A stretch of 64,000 nucleotides of DNA from JAAYJT01 sp037446395 (GCA_037446395.1 JBBIIP010000003.1:1-64000), one strand, 5' to 3'; counted from the first letter of the stretch, positions 1 through 9,100 are shown. Notes: generated from the sequence alone by a model not told the origin. Translations and numbers: made by a program.

Positions 1-51
1 TTATGACTGTGTCAGGCCTCGCAAACGTAAAAATTTATAAGACTTCAGGAA

Positions 52-756
52 TTAAAAGATAAAATAACTGACTTTGTTGATTGCAGTTTGCATATCAACC
101 CCTTTCAGGTTCACTGAGTACTTTTCCTGGTTGTTGAGCGAAATGGTTTGCATCAGGGTTTTGCCTCCTTTGGCATCTTCGGTGGTCATTTCCATTACAA
201 AACCACCCACTGATAACGTGTTGTGAATGGCACTCATCTTGGCTGCCCTAAAAACACCCAGGTCGTTTGATAAGGTAATCTGGTCAGTAACCCATACCTC
301 TCCAAAAATTTTTTTATACGTATAGGTATATTTCTTGCACAACACGCCAGCGATGATTTTGGTTTCTGAGACAGGTAACAATACGAGCATCTTCAATTCT
401 TCATCGGCAGGGTACTTATATCGGCTGGCATTAAACATAAGGTCGGGTTTTTTCACACCAAAGATCTGAATGGCGACTTCGTTCTTTTTATCGAAAATGG
501 TTTCTATCCGGTTGTTCTGGCTTTTGTTTAGCATTAAAACACTGAAGTTTTCGCCAACCGATTGATAATAAGTTCTGTAATCCAATGACCGCATCAGTTC
601 GCCCTTTGCCGAATAGAAATCCACTTTGAACAAATTGTACTGGTCAAAATCATATCCATCATCCCACTTTACCCCGGGGGCAGTGATCTTGAGTTGGGCA
701 GAAAGAGAGGTGGAAACAATTATAGAAGCTACGAAGATCAACAGTTTCTTTTTCAT
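52..756 (-). CDS. Secreted DUF4412-like protein of unknown function
   Basis: 234 residues from the ATG at 756. The N-terminus is MKKKLLIF followed by a hydrophobic stretch ending SLSAQ, a clear Sec signal peptide, so the protein is exported to the periplasm or outer membrane. An upstream TTG extension to 795 was rejected because it buries the signal peptide. The mature part has the pattern of DUF4412-like proteins: a central segment with IIAGVLCKKYTYTYKK, then EVWVTDQI, then GGFVMEMTT. No catalytic motif is seen and the function is unknown. It lies 67 nt downstream of rnfA on the same strand and could be the last gene of the rnf transcript, but nothing in it suggests an electron-transfer role. 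Family assignment is from memory of the motif pattern. Confidence 0.7.
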   Translation of the reverse strand: MKKKLLIFVASIIVSTSLSAQLKITAPGVKWDDGYDFDQYNLFKVDFYSAKGELMRSLDYRTYYQSVGENFSVLMLNKSQNNRIETIFDKKNEVAIQIFGVKKPDLMFNASRYKYPADEELKMLVLLPVSETKIIAGVLCKKYTYTYKKIFGEVWVTDQITLSNDLGVFRAAKMSAIHNTLSVGGFVMEMTTEDAKGGKTLMQTISLNNQEKYSVNLKGVDMQTAINKVSYFIF

Positions 757-823
757 GGTCTTTGGTTTCTGGTTAAGGATAATTCCGAATGCCACGTGTA
801 CTTTGATGGTTCAACCCATCGGC

Positions 824-1399
824 TTACTTAACAAGCCCTGCGAAGCCCATAAAGGCCAAGGCAAGTATTCCGGCTGTGATAAGAGCGATTGGAATCCCTT
901 TCATGCCTTTGGGAACCCCCATCAAATCAAGATGTTCGCGGATGCCCGAAAAAATGATCAGTGCCAACGCAAAGCCTAACGCATTGGCGACAGCAAAAAC
1001 CACCCCCTGCAACAGATTGTAATCCTTTTGTATGGTAAGGAGGGCTACACCCAGCACAGCACAGTTGGTTGTGATGAGGGGTAGGAAAATTCCGAGTGCC
1101 TGGTATAGCGGCGGGCTTACTTTTTTCAATACTATTTCGACCATCTGCACCAGCCATGCAATGACAAGAATATATGTAATGGTTTGCAGGAACTGGATTT
1201 CGAGCGGAATCAGAATGTATGAGAATACGAGGTAGGTAACAATGGTGGCCAGGGTCATCACAAAGAGCACTGCCCCACTCATGCCAGCAGCGGTTGAAAC
1301 TTTGCTCGAAACACCCAGAAAGGGGCATATGCCCAGAAACTGTGCCAATACAATATTATTGACAAAGACAGCAGCAATAATGATCAGGATATATTCCAT
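824..1399 (-). CDS. rnfA: Rnf electron transport complex subunit RnfA
   Basis: 191 residues, the usual RnfA/RsxA length. Inner-membrane subunit of the ferredoxin:NAD+ oxidoreductase (Rnf), which couples electron transfer between ferredoxin and NAD to Na+ or H+ translocation. It shows six hydrophobic helices and the two inverted half-repeats typical of RnfA/RnfE: NNIVLAQFLGICPFLGVS in the first half and LPLITTNCAVLGVALL in the second. The conserved Cys residues of these repeats (in LGICP and TTNCAVLG) are thought to bind an iron-sulfur centre in the membrane. It is the last rnf gene of the B-C-D-G-E-A run, 15 nt after rnfE. Start is the ATG at 1399. Confidence 0.96.
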   Translation of the reverse strand: MEYILIIIAAVFVNNIVLAQFLGICPFLGVSSKVSTAAGMSGAVLFVMTLATIVTYLVFSYILIPLEIQFLQTITYILVIAWLVQMVEIVLKKVSPPLYQALGIFLPLITTNCAVLGVALLTIQKDYNLLQGVVFAVANALGFALALIIFSGIREHLDLMGVPKGMKGIPIALITAGILALAFMGFAGLVK

Positions 1400-1414
1400 G
1401 GCTTTGTCGGTTTA

Positions 1415-1999
1415 TTATTTGACATTCTTGAGTTTGTTATTTAGAGCAATCATATAGCCCAGCACAATGAATGCCCCCGGTGGCAGCACAAAAACCAGGA
1501 TGGTATCGCCATGATAAAGGCTCATGCCAAAAATTGAGCCGCTCCCCAGCAATTCCCTTACGCTTCCGAGCAATGTGAGGGCCAGTGCAAATCCAATGCC
1601 CATGCCGACACCATCAATGAGGGAAGGCAATAGTTTATTTCTTGAAGCAAAGGCCTCCGCACGTCCAAGCACAATGCAATTGACCACGATAAGCGGAATA
1701 AAAATTCCGAGTTGTTCGTGCAAGGCAGGAGCATACCCGGCCATGACCAAATCAACTACAGTCACAAATGATGCGATGATGACGATGAACGAAGGGATGC
1801 GCACTTTTTCGGGAATCTGGTTTTTAACCAGCGATATTACTACATTTGAACTGATGAGCACAAATGTGGTGGCCAAGCCCATGCCCAAGCCGTTGATGGC
1901 TGAGGTAGTAACAGCCAGCGTGGGGCACATTCCCAAAAAGAGCGCCAGCACAGGATTTTCCTGAATTAATCCTTTGGAAAAGATTTTTAGTTGGCTCAT
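1415..1999 (-). CDS. rnfE: Rnf electron transport complex subunit RnfE
   Basis: 194 residues from the ATG at 1999 (MSQLKIFSKG). This ATG overlaps the rnfG stop codon (ATGA), the usual translational coupling, so the longer upstream reading frame was not used. Integral membrane subunit of Rnf, homologous to RnfA and NqrD. The half-repeats ENPVLALFLGMCPTLAVT and IPLIVVNCIVLGRAEAFA carry the paired Cys residues expected for the intramembrane iron-sulfur site. Six hydrophobic segments are visible. Confidence 0.96.
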   Translation of the reverse strand: MSQLKIFSKGLIQENPVLALFLGMCPTLAVTTSAINGLGMGLATTFVLISSNVVISLVKNQIPEKVRIPSFIVIIASFVTVVDLVMAGYAPALHEQLGIFIPLIVVNCIVLGRAEAFASRNKLLPSLIDGVGMGIGFALALTLLGSVRELLGSGSIFGMSLYHGDTILVFVLPPGAFIVLGYMIALNNKLKNVK

Positions 2000-2574
2000 T
2001 CTTTGTTTCCTCCATCTTTTTTCAGGGTTTCGTAAGCCCGTTTGAGTGCATCGCAATAGGCCCGTGAGGTAATAGTTGCTGCGGTGATGGCGTCAACATC
2101 TCCACCATCTTTTCTGACTGCCAGTTTGAAATTTTCAGGATTTTTTCCGATGAACTGGTCTTTGAATGGAGACAGTGCCATTTTTGTTCCAAGACCAGGA
2201 GTTTCCTTGTGCTCCAACACTGCCACACTCACGATCTCACCGTCTGGTTTAAAACCAACCATCAGCTTGATAAGGCCGCTAAATCCCTTATTCGTATATG
2301 TTTCGACAGCTGCTCCTACTAAAGCACTGTCCTGAAAGGCGTAGTTAAAAGTCAAAGAGGGTTCTCCGCCATCGGCAGCTTCAACGATTGCGGTTTCCAG
2401 GTTTTGGTATGGAGGCAGCACATTTTTGATGGCTTCTTCCTGCTTGGCTTGTTGTGCAGCAGCTATGGGCTCTTTTGTAATCAGATAAACTCCTCCGAGA
2501 ACTGCCGAGGCAGTAAATGTTACCACAAAGAGTGTGATAAACATATTTTTAAATGAAGATTCTTTCTTAGCCAT
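1996..2574 (-). CDS. rnfG: Rnf electron transport complex subunit RnfG (covalent FMN)
   Basis: 192 residues from the ATG at 2574 (MAKKESS), overlapping the end of rnfD by 8 nt; an upstream non-ATG extension was rejected. One N-terminal transmembrane helix (about residues 13-31) anchors a periplasmic FMN-binding domain. The flavinylation motif reads DAITAATITS near residues 161-170. By family knowledge, FMN is attached by a phosphoester bond to the last Thr of the S/T-G-A-T-like core, here about Thr167. The consensus Gly is Ala in this copy (TAAT), a common variation. Attachment normally needs the ApbE flavin transferase, which is not in this window. Confidence 0.95.
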   Translation of the reverse strand: MAKKESSFKNMFITLFVVTFTASAVLGGVYLITKEPIAAAQQAKQEEAIKNVLPPYQNLETAIVEAADGGEPSLTFNYAFQDSALVGAAVETYTNKGFSGLIKLMVGFKPDGEIVSVAVLEHKETPGLGTKMALSPFKDQFIGKNPENFKLAVRKDGGDVDAITAATITSRAYCDALKRAYETLKKDGGNKE

Positions 2575-3568
2575 TTTTAACAACCTCCCCAAAACGTTTT
2601 GGTTTAAAGCTGCGATTGATCAAAGGAACAAACGCATTCATAATCAGAATCGCGAATGACACTCCTTCGGGATAGGCCCCCCAAACCCTGATGAGAATGG
2701 TGAGCAGTCCTGCCCCGGCTCCAAAAATGATCTGTCCACGCGGCGTCATGGGCGAAGTAACCATGTCTGTAGCCATGTAGAACACACCCAGCATCATACC
2801 ACCTGTAACAAGATGAAAAAGAGGATCAATGTAGTGCGAAGGATCAATCAGCCAAAGTATGCCAGAAAACAAGACCACCGCCCCTATGTATGAAGTGGGA
2901 ATGTGCCAGGTGATAATTTTTCGTGCTAACATGTAGATGGCGCCAATGATAAGGGCGATGGCCGACATTTCGCCCAACGAGCCACCCTGATTTCCGATGA
3001 GGGTTTGAAGATAATTCGGCAAAGCAGGCATAATTTCGGATACGGTTTTTCCGGCCGAAAGGCCTTCCTTCAATATTCCAAGCGGAGTTGGGCCGGTGAT
3101 GGCATCGGTGATGGCTGGTGCAAAAAGTGGTTTTGGTATTGGCCATGAGGTCATCTGCACGGGAAATGAAATGAGCAGAAATACACGTCCCACCAGGGCT
3201 GGATTGAAAGGATTTTTGCCCAACCCGCCAAACGATAATTTTGCAATCCCGATGGACACCAAGGCGCCAATCAGAATAATCACTGCCGGCAGGTTGCCTG
3301 GCACGTTGAAAGCCAACAAAACCCCGGTAACCATGGCCGATCCATCATTGATGGAAGGTGTTTCTTTTAAAAGGAATTTTTGAATCAGGTATTCGAACCC
3401 CATGCATGCCACCACCGAAATGAAGATGACGCGGGCAGCATCCAATCCGAAAAAATAAAACGACACAAGCATAGCCGGGATCATGGCCAAAACCACTCCA
3501 TACATGATCGTTTTCACTGACTGTTCGCCGTGCATATGCGGCGAACCCGAGACAATTAGTGGATTCAT
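2567..3568 (-). CDS. rnfD: Rnf electron transport complex subunit RnfD (covalent FMN)
   Basis: 333 residues, homologous to NqrB/RnfD. Multi-spanning inner-membrane subunit that carries a covalently bound FMN and takes part in ion translocation. The FMN-attachment segment is DAITGPTPLGIL, where the family usually has S/T-G-A-T-P-L-G; the acceptor Thr is kept. Other family marks are SPHMHGEQSV at the N-terminus, GKNPFNPALVGR in the middle and ATDMVTSPMTPRGQ near the C-terminus. Start is the ATG at 3568, three bases after the rnfC stop, so the two are tightly coupled. Confidence 0.96.
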   Translation of the reverse strand: MNPLIVSGSPHMHGEQSVKTIMYGVVLAMIPAMLVSFYFFGLDAARVIFISVVACMGFEYLIQKFLLKETPSINDGSAMVTGVLLAFNVPGNLPAVIILIGALVSIGIAKLSFGGLGKNPFNPALVGRVFLLISFPVQMTSWPIPKPLFAPAITDAITGPTPLGILKEGLSAGKTVSEIMPALPNYLQTLIGNQGGSLGEMSAIALIIGAIYMLARKIITWHIPTSYIGAVVLFSGILWLIDPSHYIDPLFHLVTGGMMLGVFYMATDMVTSPMTPRGQIIFGAGAGLLTILIRVWGAYPEGVSFAILIMNAFVPLINRSFKPKRFGEVVKNG

Positions 3569-3571
3569 TCG

Positions 3572-4903
3572 TTATTTTTTAGCTCTGTTTCGTATTAGTT
3601 GACCAACTTTGGTCTTTCCAAGGCGCAAATAATCCAGCAGGGGCCTTCCTGATGGACAGGTGTAATGGCATGAGCCGCATTCGATACAATCCATGATCAT
3701 CTCCTTTTCAGCTGTATCCCAGATATTTCGTTCGCTCAGTTGCGCAAGGAGCACCGGCTGTAACCCCAGGGGGCAAACGCTGATGCAACGTGCACAGCGG
3801 ATGCAGTTGGCTTCGGCTACCCTGGCAGATTCCTTTTGGGGAAGAATCAGTATGCCGCTTGTTCCTTTTACCACAGGCACATCGAGAGAGGTAATTGCTT
3901 TCCCCATCATGGGGCCGCCGCTGATGATTTTTCCTGTATCGGCCGGAAGCCCCCCCGAGCGTTCAACAAGTTCGCTTATAGGGGTGCCAATCCGAACAAG
4001 ATAATTGGCTTGTTTTGCAACACTCTTCCCTGTAACTGTAACTATCCGTTCGAATAGTGGTTTGTTTTTCTGAACTGCTTCATAAACAGCAAAGGCAGTT
4101 CCTACATTGTGAACCACACAACCCACCTCGATAGGCAGCTTGCCTGATGGTACTTCGCGGTTTGCAATGGCCTTGATGAGTTGTTTTTCGCCCCCCTGAG
4201 GATATTTTACCTTAAGCGGCACCACCTGAATTCCGGCGAAATCTTTGGCTAGTTTCGAGAGGTGTGCGATGGCATCGGGTTTGTTGTTTTCGATGCCGAT
4301 AAATGCTTTGCTAACACCCAGTGCTTTCATCAGGATGGTGGTGCCTATGAGCATCTCCTCTCCTTTTTCGAGCATGATCCGGTGGTCGCTGGTGAGATAA
4401 GGCTCGCACTCTACCCCGTTGATTAAAAGGTTTTCGGCTCTTTTCCCGGATGGAACCATCAGTTTCACATGCGAGGGGAATGTGGCCCCCCCCAAACCGA
4501 CGATGCCCATTTCTTTAACTTTTTCTATGATTTCCTGGCTGCTGAGGTTGCACTGGCGAATGATTTCGTTGGTGCGGTTGATTGTGACCTCCCACTCGTT
4601 GCCTTCGGTATCAATAATTATGGCTTTGCGTCTGTACCCGCTGGTTTCAATCACATCGTCAATGCGGGCGACTTTTCCGCTAACTGACGAGTGAACATTT
4701 GCTGAAATAAAAGCTTCGCCTTTGGCAATTAGCTGACCAGTTTTTACAACGGCACCTTTTTCAATCACTTCACGGGCAGGTGCACCAAGGTTTTGTCCGA
4801 GAGGGATATGTACTTTCCTTGGAATTGGCAGCATTTCGATGGGTTGCCCTTGAGCAATTTTGTTTTCTTCCGGATGAACACCACCTAATTTGAATGTCTT
4901 CAT
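3572..4903 (-). CDS. rnfC: Rnf electron transport complex subunit RnfC (NADH/flavin and ferredoxin domain)
   Basis: 443 residues. Peripheral subunit that by family knowledge binds NADH and FMN and passes electrons through two [4Fe-4S] clusters. Order of parts: N-terminal RnfC barrel-sandwich domain, a nucleotide/FMN-binding Rossmann-like region with GLGGATFPSHVK and LINGVECEPYLTSDHRIM, an SLBB segment, then two ferredoxin motifs with Cys367/370/373/377 and Cys406/409/412/416. It is on the short side because it lacks the long Ala/Lys-rich C-terminal tail of gammaproteobacterial RnfC, as is usual outside Proteobacteria. It starts at the ATG at 4903, 51 nt after rnfB. Confidence 0.96.
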   Translation of the reverse strand: MKTFKLGGVHPEENKIAQGQPIEMLPIPRKVHIPLGQNLGAPAREVIEKGAVVKTGQLIAKGEAFISANVHSSVSGKVARIDDVIETSGYRRKAIIIDTEGNEWEVTINRTNEIIRQCNLSSQEIIEKVKEMGIVGLGGATFPSHVKLMVPSGKRAENLLINGVECEPYLTSDHRIMLEKGEEMLIGTTILMKALGVSKAFIGIENNKPDAIAHLSKLAKDFAGIQVVPLKVKYPQGGEKQLIKAIANREVPSGKLPIEVGCVVHNVGTAFAVYEAVQKNKPLFERIVTVTGKSVAKQANYLVRIGTPISELVERSGGLPADTGKIISGGPMMGKAITSLDVPVVKGTSGILILPQKESARVAEANCIRCARCISVCPLGLQPVLLAQLSERNIWDTAEKEMIMDCIECGSCHYTCPSGRPLLDYLRLGKTKVGQLIRNRAKK

Positions 4904-4954
4904 GGGTAATGGCTATCTGAGTATGAGCAACAAGTATTACGGTTTAATAAAAGA

Positions 4955-5824
4955 TCAGGTTTGCGGAATGATTTCTTCGACCGTTTTTTCGGTTTTCTCT
5001 TTCCGCGGCGGAAAGTTCAGTTCATGTATTGCATTCGTGGGGCATACAGGAGCGCACTTGCGGCAAAGTTTGCATTTATCGTAATCAATATAGGCCAGGT
5101 TATTTTCGATGGTGATCGCATCAAAGGCGCACTCTTTCTGGCATTTGCTGCAACCTATACAAGCCACTTCGCAGTTTTTCCGTGCAACACCTCCTTTTTC
5201 AGTGTTCACACAACAAACAAAAATGCGCCGGCTTTTTTTGCCTATATTCCTGAGTTCAATGATGCTGCGCGGGCATGCAGTGACACAGGCTCCGCAGGCC
5301 ACACAGTTTTCTTCAATGATGACCGGAAGGCTGGTTTCAGCATCCATATACATGGCATCGAACTTACAGGCAACCACGCAATCGCTCAAGCCAAGGCATC
5401 CGTTGGGGCATCCGCTTTGGCCTGCCGAAAGTGTGTGGGCAAATGCGCATGAGGTTGCGCCCTGATAGTTTACTTTGTGAGGGGCATTTTTTGGCGAACC
5501 GTTGCAGCGCAACACCGCCACCTGGGGTTCTTTGGTCTCTGCCACAAGCCCCATCAGGGCAGCAATGTCAGCCATCATGGCATTGCCTCCCACCGGGCAA
5601 TTCAGATCCGACAAATCTTTGGCTTTCACAATGGCTTCAGCAAAAGCACGACAGCCGGCAAAACCACAACCGCCACAATTGGCTCCGGGTAGTTTTTCGT
5701 TCACCTCATCAATGCGGGGGTCTTCGATTACCTTAAACTTTTGGGCAATCAAATATAGAATAACGGCTGATGTGGCACCAATGCCACTGAGTGTGAGGAT
5801 TGAAGACAGTAGTGTTGAGTTCAC
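4955..5824 (-). CDS. rnfB: Rnf electron transport complex subunit RnfB (polyferredoxin), GTG start
   Basis: 289 residues from a GTG at 5824. No ATG is available near the family N-terminus, and a TTG at 5830 is the only close alternative. The GTG gives MNSTLLSSILTLSGIGATSA, which matches the short N-terminal membrane anchor of RnfB. After the anchor comes the Fe-S domain with Cys50, 53, 58 and 76 (NCGGCGFAGC then CPVGG). Further Cys clusters follow, including CVACGACVTACP, CIGCSKCQKEC and CKLCRKCAPVCP, so about five [4Fe-4S] clusters are expected. RnfB is the entry point for electrons from ferredoxin. It is the first gene of the rnf operon here. The weak start codon could limit expression of the whole run. 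Confidence 0.93.
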   Translation of the reverse strand: MNSTLLSSILTLSGIGATSAVILYLIAQKFKVIEDPRIDEVNEKLPGANCGGCGFAGCRAFAEAIVKAKDLSDLNCPVGGNAMMADIAALMGLVAETKEPQVAVLRCNGSPKNAPHKVNYQGATSCAFAHTLSAGQSGCPNGCLGLSDCVVACKFDAMYMDAETSLPVIIEENCVACGACVTACPRSIIELRNIGKKSRRIFVCCVNTEKGGVARKNCEVACIGCSKCQKECAFDAITIENNLAYIDYDKCKLCRKCAPVCPTNAIHELNFPPRKEKTEKTVEEIIPQT

Positions 5825-7017
5825 CGGCAAAGTCCTTTTAGGGTTGGTTAATGCACTGATAACTTGTTGATAAAGAAAAACAAAGAAAGTATATTTTTCA
5901 AATTCCCGACAAAAATAGGAACAAATTGCTCAACTGTTCATAATTTACCGGTAAAGATCAGGGTAGTATAAATTTCTGTTTTTCAGATACTTATAATGAA
6001 ACAAGAAGTCATTAAGCCACAACGGATTGATTTTAACATGCTGTTTTTCAATAAATTGAATAATTTATTTAGATTGTGTATAAATTACAATCATGCGAAT
6101 GCCTTTTTTGTTTTTTTGGAATTGATGGTAAAAAGCTCTTAAATAGGTGATAGAAACATCTGAGCTTCATTCTATTCAAATAAATGAATTTTAAAGGAAG
6201 AACAATCTGATTTTTTATGAATTGGTGATTATATCCTTTGCCAAAAAACTCAAAAACTTGATTCTACTTCTGCTCATCGCATACCCAGCTATTCCATGCA
6301 AATTATGGATGGCATGGTTTAGGAGTGGTGCTTTCCCAAGCCGCCTTAAAACTCAAGGACAAAATCATCAAGTATTTGGGCGAGTTGCTGGAATAAAATC
6401 TGACATGAACCAAACGATGCCATTTGGCACCTGAGAAATGTCAGCTTCCGTGCTATCGGAGAATCCGGCCTTACCTTTCGTCATTTCCAGGGCTACCTCC
6501 CCCAGGCGGGGGATTTGTAACAAAAGGCTGTGTTAATTTGGGCTTAAATCAAGCGATTCGGTCAATCAGGCAAAAAATATTGCAAGTACTTCAGAGATGC
6601 TCATTTCGGTCTGAATGTGCTACTTGGTAAGACTGTGTCATGATTTGAATATCCCGGATATTCATTACTTCGAACCCCTTTTCGTAATGACCAACCTTTG
6701 AGTTCGGACATGAGAAATGGGTTGCCTCTAGGTTCAAACCCATTCCGCATGAACCTCTTCAGGTGAGTCGGCGCTAATATTCCGGTGCGATCAGTGCCTC
6801 CCCTCTCAGGTTAAAAATGATTCTTAAATGAAGGAGAGTAAAATACATCACCTGGCGCACCGTCAGAAACAGGATATCCTTGCGTACAGATTTGTGACAA
6901 GCCGTTTCTGGTCAAAATCAAGTTCCTAAGTCATAACAATCTATGATAAAGTAGCAGATCGGGGTATTTTGCATTCATAACAACAGTTGAAAGGCTTTGC
7001 GCTTTTGGTGCAGATTA
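5825..7017. other. 1.2 kb gene-free interval between rseC and rnfB, with decayed-looking coding fragments
   Basis: No credible gene fills this stretch. The rnfB-proximal part (about 5870-6240) is AT-rich and probably holds the rnf promoter region. The distal part (about 6290-6930) is richer in GC and contains short coding-like peptides broken by stops in changing frames: on the plus strand one ending KIIKYLGELLE near 6390 and one containing FRAIGESGLTFRHFQGYL near 6440-6510, and on the minus strand one containing LFLTVRQVMYFTLLHLRI near 6800-6870. A GC-rich palindrome, CTCCCCCAGGCGGGGGA, lies at about 6498-6513. The likeliest reading is one or more degraded genes or a decayed mobile element; no family could be recognised. 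Confidence 0.5.
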
Positions 7018-7440
7018 TTAATCCTTAATTTCGAATGAGAACACTTTTTTAAATCGGTGCCTGAGCAGGTGCAACCCAAAATAATACGGCAACAACATCC
7101 CTAAAGATAGAAGGCCCGCTATCCACTCGCTGCCGCTGATGTAGCTAAAAAAGAATAAAGCAATAATCACAATGAGAAATGGCATCAGGTAAGCAAACAG
7201 CACTGCGGTTGTTCCCAAGGACTCACGCATGGCTATTGTAACCGCATCGCCGGGTTTGAGGTTTCGCTGGCCCGACTTAGGCACCTCGATAGATTTTTCT
7301 GACATCTCGGTCATGTTGCACATTCCTTTTGCATGGCAGGCTGCACAAGCTGATTGGGAAACCACTTTCACAATGATCTTATCGCCATCGTCTGCCACCA
7401 CAATGCCCTGATGACATATTTGTTCTGTATTGCCAGCCAT
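7018..7440 (-). CDS. rseC: RseC/MucC-like membrane protein (SoxR-reducing system protein RseC)
   Basis: 140 residues from the ATG at 7440; the TTG just upstream at 7443 is not needed. The N-terminal cytosolic domain carries Cys9 and the cluster Cys32/Cys35/Cys41 (SACAACHAKGMC), typical of RseC. Two transmembrane helices follow (about residues 78-98 and 104-122), then a short basic tail. In Escherichia coli, RseC works with the Rsx/Rnf complex to re-reduce SoxR. In Bacteroidota an rseC-like gene commonly sits directly before rnfB. Here it keeps the orientation but is separated from rnfB by 1.2 kb. A redox link to Rnf is inferred from family and context. Confidence 0.88.
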   Translation of the reverse strand: MAGNTEQICHQGIVVADDGDKIIVKVVSQSACAACHAKGMCNMTEMSEKSIEVPKSGQRNLKPGDAVTIAMRESLGTTAVLFAYLMPFLIVIIALFFFSYISGSEWIAGLLSLGMLLPYYFGLHLLRHRFKKVFSFEIKD

Positions 7441-7451
7441 CAAAAGTAATT

Positions 7452-8144
7452 TTATGGAATTGATAATGAAACCGGCAACACCTTGCCATTAAAGAACTTG
7501 TGTCCTGTGAGGGCAAAATGGGAAATAAAGTCACCCATTTCTTTTGATTGTAACGGCGCTACATAGTTTGGAAAAGCTGAACTCAACATCTCTGTTTGCA
7601 CTGCACCCAGAGCCAGGCAATTTGCCTTTACTCCCTTTGGTTTCAGTTCTTCTGCCATACATTCGCACAGGATGGCTAATGCTCCTTTTGAAGCACTATA
7701 CAAACTAAGCCCCGAAAATTTGACACTGCCCTGATAACCACCCATGCTGCTGATACAGATTACATGAGTATCTCTGACAAACATTGGAAGAAGTGCCTTG
7801 GTAAGCAGAAACGGGGCTTTGGTGTTTATCCCGAACATCGAATCAAAATCAATCTCGTCCAGTTCGTCAAACGGTTTATTTATCAAAAAACCGGCATTGT
7901 GAATCAGTATATCTACATGGGCAAAAACTCTGCCGATCTCTGGCAAAAGCAATGAATCGTATAGCGCAAAATCGTTGAGTGAGAATGTTATAGGCATTAA
8001 CCGCCCCTGATTTTGGGAAGCAAGATCGGTGAGTTGGTCTGTATGGCGCGATATCGCGATTATAGATGCATCGGTGTTTTGAAGAAACGATTTCACGGTG
8101 GCGAAACCAATGCCTTTTCCGGCTCCGGTAATAATTACATTCAT
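7452..8144 (-). CDS. Short-chain dehydrogenase/reductase (SDR)
   Basis: 230 residues, a classical SDR. The cofactor motif TGAGKGIGFATV is at residues 6-17, NAG is in the middle (IHNAGFLINKPFDEL), the catalytic Ser lies in CISSMGGYQG, and the YxxxK motif is YSASKGA. The NAD(P)H-dependent substrate cannot be deduced; proteins of this group are usually annotated only as SDR oxidoreductases. It lies 11 nt upstream of rseC on the same strand, so the two are likely co-transcribed, but no functional link to Rnf is evident. Start is the ATG at 8144. Confidence 0.88.
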   Translation of the reverse strand: MNVIITGAGKGIGFATVKSFLQNTDASIIAISRHTDQLTDLASQNQGRLMPITFSLNDFALYDSLLLPEIGRVFAHVDILIHNAGFLINKPFDELDEIDFDSMFGINTKAPFLLTKALLPMFVRDTHVICISSMGGYQGSVKFSGLSLYSASKGALAILCECMAEELKPKGVKANCLALGAVQTEMLSSAFPNYVAPLQSKEMGDFISHFALTGHKFFNGKVLPVSLSIP

Positions 8145-8275
8145 AATAATCGGTCAGTTTATTGATGACAGCACAAAGTTAGTTTTCCTGGCCATACAAA
8201 TCCGGAATTTGCCGCAAAAGGTTGGTCGGTAAATGCCCGGATGCCTTGTTTCGGGGCACCCATCGGTTTTTTTCT

Positions 8276-8283
8276 TAATTTTG
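8276..8283 (+). promoter_or_regulatory. Bacteroidota -7 promoter element before surE
   Basis: TAATTTTG matches the TAnnTTTG consensus of the primary Bacteroidota sigma factor. A weak TTTC at 8249-8252 could serve as the -33 box, although the spacing is 2-3 nt too long. Transcription would start near 8290, about 20 nt before surE. Confidence 0.5.
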
Positions 8284-8311
8284 CCCGTAAATCATCTTTA
8301 CATTGCTTTTT

Positions 8312-9100
8312 ATGTCCCTGGCTAAACCTTTGATCCTCATAACCAACGACGACGGCATAAATGCTCCGGGCATCCGAAAACTGATTGAGATTATGCGTCC
8401 GTTGGGCAGGTTGGTGGTGGTGGCTCCCGATAAATCGCAGTCGGGCATGGGGCATGCCATCACCGTGACATCGCCTTTGAGGGTAAGTAAATTGACAGAA
8501 GATATTGATTATCTTGAATATTCCTGCAACGGAACCCCCGTTGATTGTGTGAAACTGGGGATGCGTGTTATCATGCGCCAAAAGCCCGACTTGTTGGTTT
8601 CCGGCATAAACCACGGAAGCAATGCCTCGGTGAATGTGTTGTATTCCGGTACCATGGCTGCCGTACTCGAAGGAGCCATTGAAAGTGTTCCTTCCATTGG
8701 ATTTTCGCTCAACGACTACTCGCCAAAGGCCAACTTTGAAGGATTTGAAGAGTATATTAAAGAGATCGCTTCGGAGGCTCTAAGAAACGGATTGCCCTCC
8801 GGCACCTGTCTTAACGTAAATATTCCTGCACTGAACGGCACTCCGGTAAAAGGGATCAAAGTTGTGAGGCAGGGAGCTGGATTTTGGGAAGAGGCCTATG
8901 AAGAGCGGATTGACCCCTTTAACCGGCATTATTACTGGATTACCGGTGTGTTTAAAAACAATGACAATGGACGAGACACCGACCTGTGGGCGCTGAAAAA
9001 CAATTATATAGCAGTAGTACCCACCCAAATAGACCTTACGTCCTTTGAAACAATTCACCTTCTGCAGAATTGGAAGCTGAACAGGAAAGGCAAAAAGTAA
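8312..9100 (+). CDS. surE: 5'/3'-nucleotidase SurE
   Basis: 262 residues from the ATG at 8312 (MSLAKPLILITNDDG). A TTG nine bases upstream is possible but unnecessary. SurE dephosphorylates nucleoside monophosphates and needs a divalent metal. The metal-binding ITNDDGINAPG motif is at the N-terminus, SQSGMGHAIT follows, and the conserved VSGINHGSN segment with the later YSGTMAAVLEGA complete the family signature. Length is normal. It is followed after 10 nt by a small membrane protein gene and then lpxB. Cytosolic; housekeeping. Confidence 0.95.
   Translation: MSLAKPLILITNDDGINAPGIRKLIEIMRPLGRLVVVAPDKSQSGMGHAITVTSPLRVSKLTEDIDYLEYSCNGTPVDCVKLGMRVIMRQKPDLLVSGINHGSNASVNVLYSGTMAAVLEGAIESVPSIGFSLNDYSPKANFEGFEEYIKEIASEALRNGLPSGTCLNVNIPALNGTPVKGIKVVRQGAGFWEEAYEERIDPFNRHYYWITGVFKNNDNGRDTDLWALKNNYIAVVPTQIDLTSFETIHLLQNWKLNRKGKK

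Noticed and set aside
4961..5452. Long antisense frame opposite rnfB
   Set aside because: Shadow of the Cys/Ala-rich rnfB coding sequence; no independent start or motif.
6222..6630. Two overlapping frames of about 70 residues in the rseC-rnfB gap
   Set aside because: Non-homologous composition, inconsistent with neighbouring frames that look more coding-like, and no ribosome-site support; treated as part of the decayed interval.
5..6640. GACTGTGTCA repeated at 5-14 and 6631-6640 flanking the rnf operon, as possible mobile-element ends
   Set aside because: Only 10 bp, same orientation, and no transposase or terminal inverted repeat; likely chance.
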